Under the pieces are notes generated by a model, which had not been told where the DNA came from, searched no databases, and saw nothing but the letters and a program-made list of their open reading frames with translations. From Liolophura sinensis (taxonomy: Eukaryota; Mollusca; Polyplacophora; Chitonida; Chitonidae): a stretch of 64,000 nucleotides of DNA. Positions 13,135 to 25,200 of the stretch are shown here, piece by piece; the stretch's first letter is position 1; each line of letters starts with the position of its first letter. The stretch spans positions 54,913,249 through 54,977,248 of the forward strand of contig NC_088295.1 in NCBI RefSeq assembly GCF_032854445.1, given 5' to 3'. Position numbers and translations under genes: made by a program.

Positions 13135-13435
13135 CTGTCTCTCTGTACAGTTACTGGCAGCCTCGCTTCGCGCTCGTCACTGAGAGGGTAGAGAAAAGAA
13201 ACAGGACCGGTGTGGTCCCTGTGTCAGAATAATGTGACTGGGCGGGGTGTCATGTCTGGTGTGCTCGGCATGATACTTCAGTGGCTGCTGTACATTGGCG
13301 GCATCGACTGGCCCCGCCACAAGAAGACATAACATAGGCATATGTATACACACACCTAATGACTCCATGTCGTCAAATGACTGAAAAATTAGGTACAGGG
13401 TTAAACCCCAAGCATTCATACATTATGTACAGTTA
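13135..13435 (+). mobile_element. SINE family B copy
   Basis: Shares with 57550-57850 and 59985-60275 the segment GGCCCCGCCACAAGAAGACA (or its variants), the CCTAATGACTCC...GTCGTC stretch, and a tail of ATGACTGAAAAATT followed by GTTAAACCCCAAGCATTC. The tRNA-like head is degraded. Its GC-rich body should not be mistaken for a CpG promoter. Confidence 0.75.
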
Positions 13436-13536
13436 CTTTATTTCGGGATAGATAATAAGGGAAAGAGAGCAGACAGAAAAACATGGTGTAGTGTCCAGAT
13501 AAATCACCAATCATCAATTTACGCGTTGATGTATTA

Positions 13537-13914
13537 ATGTATTGTGTAATGTTGATAATGCCGACTAACTACAAGCTGCGTGAGACTCGCGAGACACCGC
13601 GAGGTACCGATGAGTTTAAACCTAACGGAGAAATATGCTTTATTTCTAAAGACGTTGTTTCCCACCTTGGCTATCCTTATACAGGCCTATACAGTACACA
13701 TACATATGCAGTAGCAAACAATGTTCGTTCGAAAGCTGATACATTAGGTTTTACGCTGATGTATGAGTCCACATGTATGAGAGGACAAGGACGATATAGG
13801 CCTATTATTTGTGCGCGATTTGCTACAGATAAAGACGTCAACCCTGAGACAGTGGACGTTGACAAGTCATTTTACTTTTCATCTCTTCTTTATCTTTTCA
13901 GACTAAAGGTTTGA
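13537..13914 (+). other. Orphan 125-codon open frame in CpG-rich DNA
   Basis: Open for 378 bases with fairly even amino-acid composition, in a CpG-enriched stretch unlike the AT-rich surroundings (CGCGAGACACCGCGAGG at about 13588). I recognise no domain and no splice link to SMCR8. It could be 5' exon or promoter DNA of SMCR8 or of the divergent GRIN1-like gene, a short orphan gene, or chance. A shorter antisense frame overlaps it. Confidence 0.25.
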
Positions 13915-16900
13915 AGGCATGTTCTGTTTCAGGTGAGGTTGACACAAGGTCCTCCCTTTGTGGTGTGTCGTTTCTGTCGTTATCGGTATGTAGAAATACT
14001 ATACTATACTAATATTGCTGTTCATAAAAAAAAAAGAAAACTTAATTAATATCAATTTTATACTGGGAATTGATTCTTGATTGCTGTTTGCTGATTAGGG
14101 AGGATAAAGTATCGACATACACTTGAAAATTTCACACCCATGGTTTAAATCTATAGTTACCCATCTCAAGATACAGATAATTTACAAGGCTTTGCAAGTA
14201 TTTTTAAATTATTTTTTTTTGGTAGGAACTGTAACTTTTGCAAGGTAGCAATATTCTGTACCAATAATTAAAACTGTGGTCATTCAAGAGGTTATATCGG
14301 AATTGTTTGGCAATGAATCCAAATTCACCAATGAAATCAAATTTTCTCCGCTGACCAGGAATATCTGAAATTATTGCCTTTCAATAAATACCAGACTCGT
14401 ACCTATACTATGCATATAGTGTCAATATGATCCTAAGGTGTGAAAAAGTTATAATGTGATTCACTTTCTACATTTTGTGAAAGATAAATATTTGGGCTAT
14501 TCTAACATTATGGAAATTCAATTTGGTATGCACTGTACGATTTCATTTTGCCAACTATTATTTGAAACTAGAAGGCATTGCAAAAACACAAACCTCTCTC
14601 ACAGCTAAGTGACAGAGGTTTGATTGCCGCACTATACGCAAGGGACAGTGCATGTATTTCTGTCCTTTCTGGTAAAAATTAAAAAAAAAAAGAAATAAAT
14701 AAAATATAACCTGAGACTAATATAACAGAATTAGTTTCCTACGGTATTAGTCTCAGATATAACAGAATTAATATGGTTTGTAATTGCGCATGTATAATCA
14801 GTCTTAAAAAAAATTAATTTGTATATTATGGTAAGAAGGCCTGCTGAAAGCTAAGCCTTTCGTGAATCAAAACAGTTCCTAGTCAATAATCGCAAGGCCA
14901 ATTTCAACACAAAACACCAAAGAACTACAAACGTATCGGTACCGATATAGCCTATGAAGTACAAAATATGCATCTTGAATACTCTAACAATGAATTTTAA
15001 ATTCATGGGAAAATACTATAATTTTGGAATATTACTCATGTCTGTATATTTATTTAGTACTTAACGAGAAGGTCAAATGTTTCATGGTAAGATACGATGG
15101 GGCCTCCCAATGCTCTTACTAGCTGCCAGGACATATGGATACGCTTTATTATATGCAGATGTTTGTTCGTTTCAATATTTGGTCCTAGTTTTGCCCGGGC
15201 GTTTGTAGACGCGCGCATAATCAGGTCGCAGTAGGGGTTGAGGGTGCCAGCTTAATAAGATGCTGTCATCCAGCCCTCGCTTCAGTGATATTTGCAGACG
15301 AAAACAGGAGAGCTTGAACTGAAAACGTATGTCAATGTGTTTCTGTTTTTCTTCATTGCTGGGAAAATGCACGAATACACGAAACTTCCTGTTGGTAGTG
15401 AAAACTTCCTTATCTAGGATGTACTTTGCATTGAAATGAGTTCATCACCGATGATTGTGAACTGAATGTCCACTGTCGGTGTGTCATTCCGAGTTTACGA
15501 GTCCATCTAGATGAAATCATCAAATTTCAATTATTAACCTTGGCATGTTCCTTTCCGTTACTTTAGCTGGAATTTGTTGTATGATAACTTACCCAGAATT
15601 TACATCGTCTGACAATATTTTGACCTTGTTGGGTAAGAAATAACAATTTTAATGTGATCTGAAATTTTGACTTATTTTGACCAGGCATTGCCGGAAATGA
15701 ATGTCAGAATTTTACAGTAACACACTGAGTCCTTATAGACTTTGTTTACATGTACATCAGACTTTGACGGTTAATAATTCTGATACACCTTCGACTGGAT
15801 TATTGTCTTAAGTCAGAGAATCACCCGTTGGAAACTAATAAACAAATATTTGAATGCATGTTTTAGATTGTGAGAATAATTGTTAGACTCAAAGGAAATG
15901 ACTTCATCTGTTGGAAACAGAACGTTAAAATTCGAATCCAAATCCAGGTGTTAGCCAAATGAATTAGCATTGTATGCTGATGATACAATGGAAAAACAAC
16001 TTGTCCAGTCAGACCGGTGATGTGGTCAGACATATCCAATGTGCCTTTCTACTCGGAATGAAATTTCCTGTGGCCACACAGCCTTTGATATTTGTATCAA
16101 ATCATACACAGTTGTATGATCAAATAAGTTTGAAATTATATTTTGGTAATTAGAGGCTATTATTTCATAAGAAAGTTAGGGACAGTTTATGTTCAAGTGT
16201 AAGATGCTTCTCTTTCATTCAGTAGGATTCATAGGTGTTAGTTGAATCCCAGCCTCTGACAGAGAATCCCCAAGATTCCCCCTCTTCCTTGGGGCAGTTA
16301 TCATTGGCTGAAACGTCTAAAGCGCTTTCTCTCTGCAACTAGTAGTATTACACTGAACCATGGCACAGCAGGGAATGCAGCAGGTGACCATGGCAAAGGA
16401 AGTCCTAGTTACAAGATGAAATTCCTGGGAAAATCACTTGCCTTCCACCTGTATGGCATACATGTTAAGCTGCCTCAAGGTCTCCCCAGCACATAAAACT
16501 GCCTGACATGGTTTAAGTGGAATATCGTGGAGTACATGAACCAAAAAACAAACCTAAGAAAGATGAAGGAGCAGGATATATATATGTATAATTCCAGAGA
16601 ATTAACAAAAAACATGTAAGTTATTGTCAGAAGTGCATTCATTTATTTTCAGAAGTACATAAATAGACAGGATTCAGAGCAGATATTACAGTGTATACAC
16701 ACACTACAGGGGCATTGCACTAGTGCAGTTCTTTTAAAAATCAAATGGTAATAGATATATGTGATTTTGTAATAGGTGAAGAGTGAAATTTACACAGGAT
16801 GTTCATGTCAGGATTCAAAAGAGTAAAAATTTAATGCCAGTGGATTGCATTCCTTTTGATATAATGTGTCTACTTGATTTTCTTCTGATGGCCCGAACAC

Positions 16901-18900
16901 AATTTGATCATTCTGTAGAGAACACTGTATGTTCATGTATGCTCATATGCAGTGGGTAATGAGTATAAAGTTTATGTAATAATTGCATATATGAGTGATG
17001 GTAGATCTGATTGTTTATAATGCCTGTATATTGATTCTGGATGACAATGGAGTGACTAATATGTACACATTTGTCTTTGTCCAGATCTTTGTCTGACATC
17101 ACAATATATAATTAATGTTGTAAAATGAGGTCAGTGCTGTGTTTAGGAGCTATTGAATTGTGATAAGATCTGATCACTCTTGATAAGCGGAGACGTATTC
17201 CGATCATATACTGTTAATCTGTTAGGCTTGATGTATTTATTATGTACTCAACCAAATTGCTTGGAGATATTTTCATCTCTGATAATGTCATTTTGAGGTC
17301 ATATTGGCTTTGGAAGAATTTGGGACATCTTGTGAGAACAAAGACATATCGGTACACTGGTTGCTTTTAAACTTAGTCTGCATGCAGGTAATGCTATACT
17401 AAGTGATCTACTATCATGACTACCTGCATGTTTATACCTGGATGTGTGTCACATGTATTTTATATGATAATGTACCATGATTATTTGACTATTTACTGTT
17501 TCATACTGAACTTATTTTACCTGATAACAACAACAACTCTGATGACCATTCATATGCACCTGTATGTATGGATGACAGGGACAGTACTTTATGTGGAACT
17601 TGTGTGCTAACTACTCAAATTCAACCTGTTCAACTGCCTCTGCAACCAATATTTTTAAACATTCTGAGAGAGCTATGGTGTGTAGGCCTATAGAAATAGT
17701 TTGCGTAGTTTTATGAAGCTTGCCTCTTGCAAGTGACGCCGACCAATCATTTTTATAATAATATTATGCATAATAAATTCCCCTGAGAAAAGTGCTTTAG
17801 TGGCTAAAAAGGTTGATGATTGACAGTACATGTGGTCTATTGTCACGGCTGATTATGCCATTCCACTGTACATGTATACACCGGATGATTGTATTCCTTG
17901 TACATATATGAGAACAGTGACTCAAATTTAGCGCTCACTGATCTGTCTTCAACTTTAACTGAGAGGTACAGAAAACACTGACATGAAGTGTATGTCAGAT
18001 GGAAGACCACTAAATACTGTCCATGAAAGTCGTTGGATTTATTTAGAATGTATTTATTTTAGAATTCTTTTTGACCTAGTAAAATGCATATGAAAATTTG
18101 AATTCTTTTTCTGACAGCATTGGGACCAGTGATGTCACATCACATTCTTGCCACTTAACACACATACAATGCTACATTTCAGCAATAAAAGTGCATATAC
18201 ATGTAGATTTATGAACGTATTCGTCGAATGGACCGTAAAGTGAGTTATTTCAAGCAAAAAATATGGATGTCACATCATAGGTACCCTAAGGTTCACTATA
18301 GAACACTGTAGAATCTGATGTTCAAAAACCATTTTACTCGATTCAAAAAATGCTAATAAAATAAGTCTATTTTAAGACTATTTTCTTGGACTGTATCAAT
18401 GATTTTTCATCTGACATATACTTCATTTTGGTATTTTCTTCGTCTTTAAGTTGGGAGACTTAATTGTCAGGCATATGTACATGTACATGTGTGCTTGTTG
18501 GTTGGCTGTGAAGTGTAATGGGCTTTCCTAGGAGACTGCATGAGTAGACATTGACCTATGGGTTCATATGTTCAAATCTAGAAGCTTGTAGATATTCAGG
18601 GTGAATTTAACAACATTTTACTAGTCAGGAGTTGTACATGTGTGTATAGTTTCCTCTGGGTTAAGCCTAGCACATCTATGTATCATGTTGTCCCAACATC
18701 AGAGGCATCCACATGTGTAAAAATCTACATTATCATATGTAATTAAGTATCATGTGATGGCAGTCAGCTGCTGTACATGTAGTACTCTGTGCATTGCCTG
18801 TTTACAGTGTTCATGCTGTAGACTTCAGATGTGTAACAGCTGATCTGTACATGTGTATATATATATATATATATATGCTTGTGTTTGCTTTTTGTTTCAG
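13915..18900. other. Upstream region or 5' intron of SMCR8
   Basis: No supported coding exon. Notable contents are a 12-bp hairpin (14711-14722 with 14745-14756, CTGAGACTAATA and its complement), a CpG-containing patch near 15188-15225 (GCCCGGGCG, GACGCGCGC) that could mark a transcription start, and a (TA)n run at 18855-18876 just before a splice acceptor at 18900. The true SMCR8 promoter is not resolved. Confidence 0.4.
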
Positions 18901-19204
18901 GTGAACTGTGACCTGAGCTTTGGCAGTCCGTCAGTGAGCTAGGGCCATGTGATTTGCTAGCTATACACTCCCACTTGATTTTATCATGTATCACACCGTA
19001 CAGAGACCATCAGGCTTTAAATTGTAACAGTGATAAGGGATGTCTGAACTAGCTGGGAACTATGAGACTCTATGACATACTATTACATGTAATGCGGTCC
19101 ACATGAGTGTAAACACAAAACACATGGCTTTTCCTCAGTGGGAGGGGCCACTGACCTTCTGACCACAACCTGACTTATCCTCAGCTCTGGGACAGGTGGT
19201 CAGG
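18901..19204 (+). promoter_or_regulatory. Probable 5' UTR part of SMCR8 first coding exon
   Basis: A pyrimidine-rich acceptor, TTTTTGTTTCAG, ends at 18900. An in-frame stop at 19160-19162 lies upstream of the ATG at 19205. The leader contains earlier out-of-frame ATGs, which could lower translation if it is included in the mRNA. Confidence 0.5.
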
Positions 19205-22200
19205 ATGCTTAATGAGTCGCAGTGGTACACGCAGGTGGAAAGGGGGGGACAGATGGAGTACTTTGGCGATGTCCTCTCGCCCTATCTCTTCCCTGATTAT
19301 GCCCAGCAGCATCCCTGGAACAAGGCTTCCACCTGTGACAAAGACTTCATCCTCATATCAGAGTTCTGTGAACAAGAGGGACCCAAACCTTTAGTAAGCA
19401 CGAGTGATATAATGTGTAGCTGAAATAGATGTTGTGTGCAAATAATAGATCTGAGATGACAGCATTATCTTGAGAATAAGAGAGATTTAACGTGGTTAAA
19501 CCTCATGTGCATATTTGTAGTCAATCAGTTATTTGGTTGAAGCGGCCTCCCCTTTGTTTCAGGAATGAAAAATTAAACAAAACTAGCCAAGCTCACTTTT
19601 AAGTAGTTAAATATGACAAAAATTTCCATTTTATTTGAATGTTTCCAAAATACAGTTGAGTGTTTAGTGTATGCCTGACCTTGGATATTTGATATCCAAT
19701 ATAATTAGTTTCAGGCAATGATTGTTAAGGACAAAAACAATGTGATATGGAAGCCTTTCGTGCAGTATGTATATATACATACAAAAAAAAAAATACCCAG
19801 TCACACTTTGAGCCATGTGTTAAATGATTCATTCAGTGCTCTTCTCTTGATTACAAGCAGTACCTTAGCTTTGGGATCTCTTTACAGCTGACTTCCCTAC
19901 AGTACTTTCAGGAATGGCATGAAGAACAAAGGATAAATCTGTTTATATCAAATAAAAGTTTATCTAATGTTAATAAAACATATCATGTATGTCACAGATT
20001 ACCATTCCAACTGATGAGGGCAGCGATTTTGACAAGAATGAGTTTGTTGTGAGGATCATGGCTGTAGATCACCAGGCTTCTTCAGGGTAGGTTTGTGATA
20101 TATGTGATTTCCAAACTAAATGTCATCCATTTCAATCCAAGACTTTTCCTGTTGCAGTTTGTTTTATATCTAATGTAAATTTCAGTAAATTATTATGCAG
20201 TCTGTCAATAATTGCACTTTGGAATGTGTGTTAATTAATATGAAAACATCAGCATAAATTATCGTATTAATGTGACTGTGTTTTTAATTATCTGCCTCAG
20301 AATGGATCATTTTGTAATGTAACCTCTGCAAGAACAAGATCCTGTGTGAGGATCACAGCTGTAAAATGACAGTTTTCACCTCTTTCAATGTGATTTTAAA
20401 GTTTGCTCCCATCCCCCACCAAAAAAAAAAAAAAAAAAATTGAACTCGATGCTTTAGTGTTTAACATTTCCAATAAAATTTCTGTGTTTATAACAGTGGC
20501 TTTACCATGTCTGAAGATACACAGGTTGTCATGACAGAGTTGAAGAATGGGACATATGCTTATGTAAGTGGATAAGAAAAGATTGAATCATATATATAGA
20601 GGATATTGGATAGTGAAGGTTGAATATCATAAAAAAATTTTCAAGTGAGAAGTGAAAATGAGAACCCACGAGACGTGAAACAGGTTATTTTCACCTCTAA
20701 CTGGAAAAATATTTATGATATTCAACCTTCACTGTGCAATATTCTGTTTTTGATATATATTTTGACAGTATCATGATTTTGTGTATGTGGACAAGTTTAA
20801 GTAATGTTCTTAGCTGCAGGCCTTCACAGACTTGTGTATATAGTATGACCTTGTACATGACATCTTGTATGATGTCGTGTCTTGTTGCATGACTTTAGAA
20901 ATGTTAAAGTTGACTGAATTTATATTATGACGTCATTCTGCTAAGCTCAGATTGGGACGCCATAAAACAGAATGTTTCTTTTTGACGTCATGGCATCAGG
21001 GTGTGTAATAACAAAACTGATATCTAACTCTAGCCAGTGAGATACCTCTTTTATCAGTGAAAATGAAATCCTGACATTTCACCTTTATATAAATAAATAA
21101 ATAGTATTGCCTTGTGGGAATAATAGGGCTCAAGATGCCTGGGCAAGCCTGGCGTAAAAAACGACTAATCTAGAGCCCTCCTAGTAGGCCCTTCAGGGCT
21201 GATAGCAGTGCTGTAAATAAATATTTACATATATGCTTTTTTAAAATATATTACGTTGCTGTATACAAACTGTATTAAATTTCATATTCCACCCACAATA
21301 CACTACTAAGCTGTACTTGGGCCAATGCAAGTCATTGGAGGCTATACATGTATGACATGTAAACAACGTAGAATTTCAACAAGAAGTATGACCATATTTT
21401 TTAATTTTAAATTTTGAATATGACCAATTTTTTAATGCGCTTGTGTAACAGGTGCATCACTTCACGTTGTTTGACCATCAAGCTAGAGGATTTGTCAGGC
21501 CTTTCTGTATGACATACGTCACAGCTGATCCAAGGTAGGTTTCTGAATTTATCCGACACACTGTGATGGCGGAGTGATGTGAAGACAAGTCTGGAAATAA
21601 GGAGCAGGACAAAGACAGTGTTGTGCACCAAACTGTATTTTGTCTACTGTTTGGTACAGGACAAAACTACCATATAACTTTTTCAGTTGTGTGAATAACT
21701 GGAAGATTTGCCAATTCAAAAGTTATTTCCAGTCTTGTGGAGACCATCTAGATGTTTGGTGTTTGCGAGGCAGCATCATTGTATGATGGCTTTATGAATG
21801 GTCTCACCTGCTACAAGGAACATTGTATTGATACAACAGAAGTGATTTTACCAGATTCATGAAATGCCTTGGTTTTATTTCTTAATGTGCAGATTAACCA
21901 TACAAACCAATTTTTCGTCTTTCACTGTGTTGGTGTAAACATGGCTCCAAAGTATAGTTTTCTTAAAGCCCCAGTGGTCAGTCTGGAAATTTAGTAGCTT
22001 GCAGCGGTGACGTCAACAATGATCCCTGTTTTAAAAGAACTCTGTGGGAACATACAGAACAGATCTGGTTGAATGGGGGCGGGGTTGTGAGGAACAGACC
22101 GAATGGGGATGGGTGTAGGGGCAGTAAACTGGCCTGAAGAAGCTATGCAGTGTCTGTGCACATGTCACCTTGCCCACACTGTAGGGACACAGATCACCTG

Positions 22201-25200
22201 GCTCGGGGCACTATGGGGGTGTTCACCGAGCTCCGAACAATATCAAGAATGACGTAATTTCTGGAAAAATCTGACCATTGATGGAAAATATGCATAATAT
22301 AGAGGGGTAACTAACAGGTATAAATATGCCCCCAAAATGAAATTTTTTTAACAAAAATTCCTGGGCATAATTTTCTTCCTAGCTTTATATAGGGTGTAAG
22401 TTGCTTGTAGGGCCCATGACAACAACCCTGTGCCCTGATGTTAGCTTTATAGGATGTAAGTTTCTTGTAAGGCCAGATTCATTGCCCTAATTCCTCAACC
22501 TTGTCTTAAATGAAAGAGCAACTTTGAGTGCAATGTATACACATTTTTAATTTGATCTTGCAGGCAAAACTACATTGCTTGGATTGGCCAGTTCCTGGGC
22601 TTCATTAAAAATATAATTTTATTAGTACACAAAGAATAATACCTTCAGAATATGCTTGAATAAACACCTCCCATTCATTACTGCAATTTAAAGGGAGTAA
22701 CAAGTACACTTGCCTACTGTAATACTGAGAGCCACAGAGATCCCTGGCTGGCGGAGTTGTCTAATGTGTTCTTCAGACGAGTACTTGACCAGTCAAGTCA
22801 CATGGTTAAATCTGACCTGCAGCTGGAATAACTGAAGCTATATGGTCATGAAGATTGCCATGTGCTTGCTTATTTACTGTTATTGTCATCTTTCTGGCAG
22901 CCTTGCTATTTTGGGTATTTTGGCTATCTGTACTCACCGCTGATCATGCATGCCCAAATTTGGGAAATAAAAAGCTCTGACCTGGTGAGGGGTGTGGCTC
23001 AGATCCTCCAGGTAAGCATGACCACTGTCATGAAAATTGAATATTCGTGTGTACAATCTAATAATACAAGCAAATAATTAAATCATTTCCTTGTTGTTAT
23101 GTTTTTTGTTTCCCAGGAAGCTGATGTCATTCTTTGAAGATCTGTGTTCTGAGTTTAATAAGGTAAGTAAAAGTACATATATAGCCTTAGGTGGAATTTG
23201 CATGCAACATGATGGATTAGTGACGTAGACATCTTGAGGGTTTCATCTAAGACAGCCTTTATGATATAACCTAAATGACCTAAAATTTGGCCCCAAATAA
23301 ATGCATTTTTAGCACAAAATATTGTTTTTGGCGCAGAAAATTAGAGAGCAGGATTTTCCAGCAGGATATCATCCCATGGTCCAAGCAAATCTCAAAACAC
23401 CTTTCTAAGCTCTGTACAACTCTCAGAATCATGAAAATGGACAAGTTAGTCATGGCTGAAATTTGTGGTAATTTAGGGTCATTCGTATTCATTAGTTGTA
23501 AAAAGATGAAAGTGTAACACGAAATGTGGACATTACAGTAGCCTATTTTTTATGCTTTGTGGAAAATAAATTTCTGAAATGCATGTCAAGGTAATTTTAT
23601 GAAATTATCATTACCAGTTGGTAATTCACAGTGATACCATTGAAATTATGCAAAATTATAAATCTTTTTAAAGTTCCCTGACCTTAATAATAATTGACGT
23701 ATCCATTGGCAGGTTTCTCGCTACTTCAAGTATGGGAATAAAATTGTGTTTGTTAAAGATCTGGCGAATCATTTGAAGGACCTTCAGTACACACGAGGTA
23801 TGGTTTACATTGGCTGAAATTTTCTGTGAAACATATGAGTGTAGACATGTTGAATTTTGTATTTGGTCAAAGCCATGTCATACATTAGATATAAACACAT
23901 GTAAAGAGAATGGATATTTGACAGGAAGTCTAGTTAAAATACAATTTAATTATAATGAGAAGATTGAATTAAATCTGTGTTGTATGATTGCAATGAAACA
24001 TTAAGTGGCGTCATACAAATTAATATTAATGTCTTTAACCAGATCGTGTGGTGGAAGTTCAGGCTCAGCTGGCAGAGAAAGGGGAAGTAACTCTGGATGC
24101 AGATGAGAGGTTCCTGAGAGATTTCACCCTGGAGTCGGTGGATCAGGCCATACAGGAAGTGAAGGATATTCTAAGACAAGTCCAGCCTCAACTGGTGAGT
24201 CTCTGGCCTAATTATTAGAGAGGAAATGAAATACCAAATCTACATGTCGTGGAATTTCACATCATATGTTGGGAAAATTACATTTTATTTGTTAATCAAC
24301 AAACGTTTTCACTTCCAGAATGACAAGAGACTAGAGGAGCGATTCAAACGCCTGGAACAAAAGGCCATGTCCAGCCGACACCAGAAGATGACTGACTTGT
24401 TTGAGTCTATCAGCCTGAGAGGAGAGTCAGACACAGTGTCACCACACAAGCCCACCCGATCTTGTGAGACATGCTTTGTTCCCTTCTCTGCCTTGTTGTA
24501 GGAAGCATCACTGATTTTCTGCAAGTGGCAGTTCATGAAAATATGCATTTTCCAATAAAGATCAAATTAGTAATTGGAAATGGTTTGAACTGAAACAGAA
24601 TCATGCCTTCATGGCTATTTTCCTTAATATTCTTTTGATATAGTCATTATAATAAATAGCTTTTGTTGTGAGATGGAGACTAGGAGCAAAACAAAAGCAT
24701 GATATAGATTCACAGATCAATGTTGCAAAACCTGCCTAATATAATGGCTTCACAAAAGCCTGTGGCCTTTTTTTTTTATAAAGCTCATGCATCAATGCAT
24801 CCAAGCAGTTACCATTGTAGCTACAGAGCTTGTACTGGTTGCCATGATATTTGCAGCACATGCAGTTTTGTTACTCCAAACATTTTGTACAAATACATAT
24901 GTATTTCTATTACAGCTGGATCTTTCACATACAGTGGATCATATGAGATGGGGGAGTCATTTCTTCATCAAAACCCTAACCATAAGGTAGACACACCCCT
25001 CTAGAATTGAAGTCAATCCCTTGATGTTCTCCAGTTGTCACTTACTTGTTTTAAAGAATTTGGTGTTGTGTATGTATAAAAAGGCATTGGTGAAAATAAA
25101 AAACTGTGACAATTGTGGTAAAAAAAATATTTTGTACAGTAAAAGAAACTTTGACTGTAGGATTTAACATTAGTTTTCAAACCTCTGCAACCTACTTAAG

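Noticed and set aside
18855-18876. (TA)n tract as a TATA promoter for SMCR8.
   Set aside because: It is a simple microsatellite followed by a pyrimidine tract and AG acceptor, so it more likely lies at the end of an intron.
24463-24501. Alternative SMCR8 end: reading through the exon 8 donor gives a stop at 24499-24501.
   Set aside because: The donor CTT/GTGAGA joins in phase to exon 24916-24986, and downstream SMCR8 domains are intact; intron retention would only give a truncated isoform.
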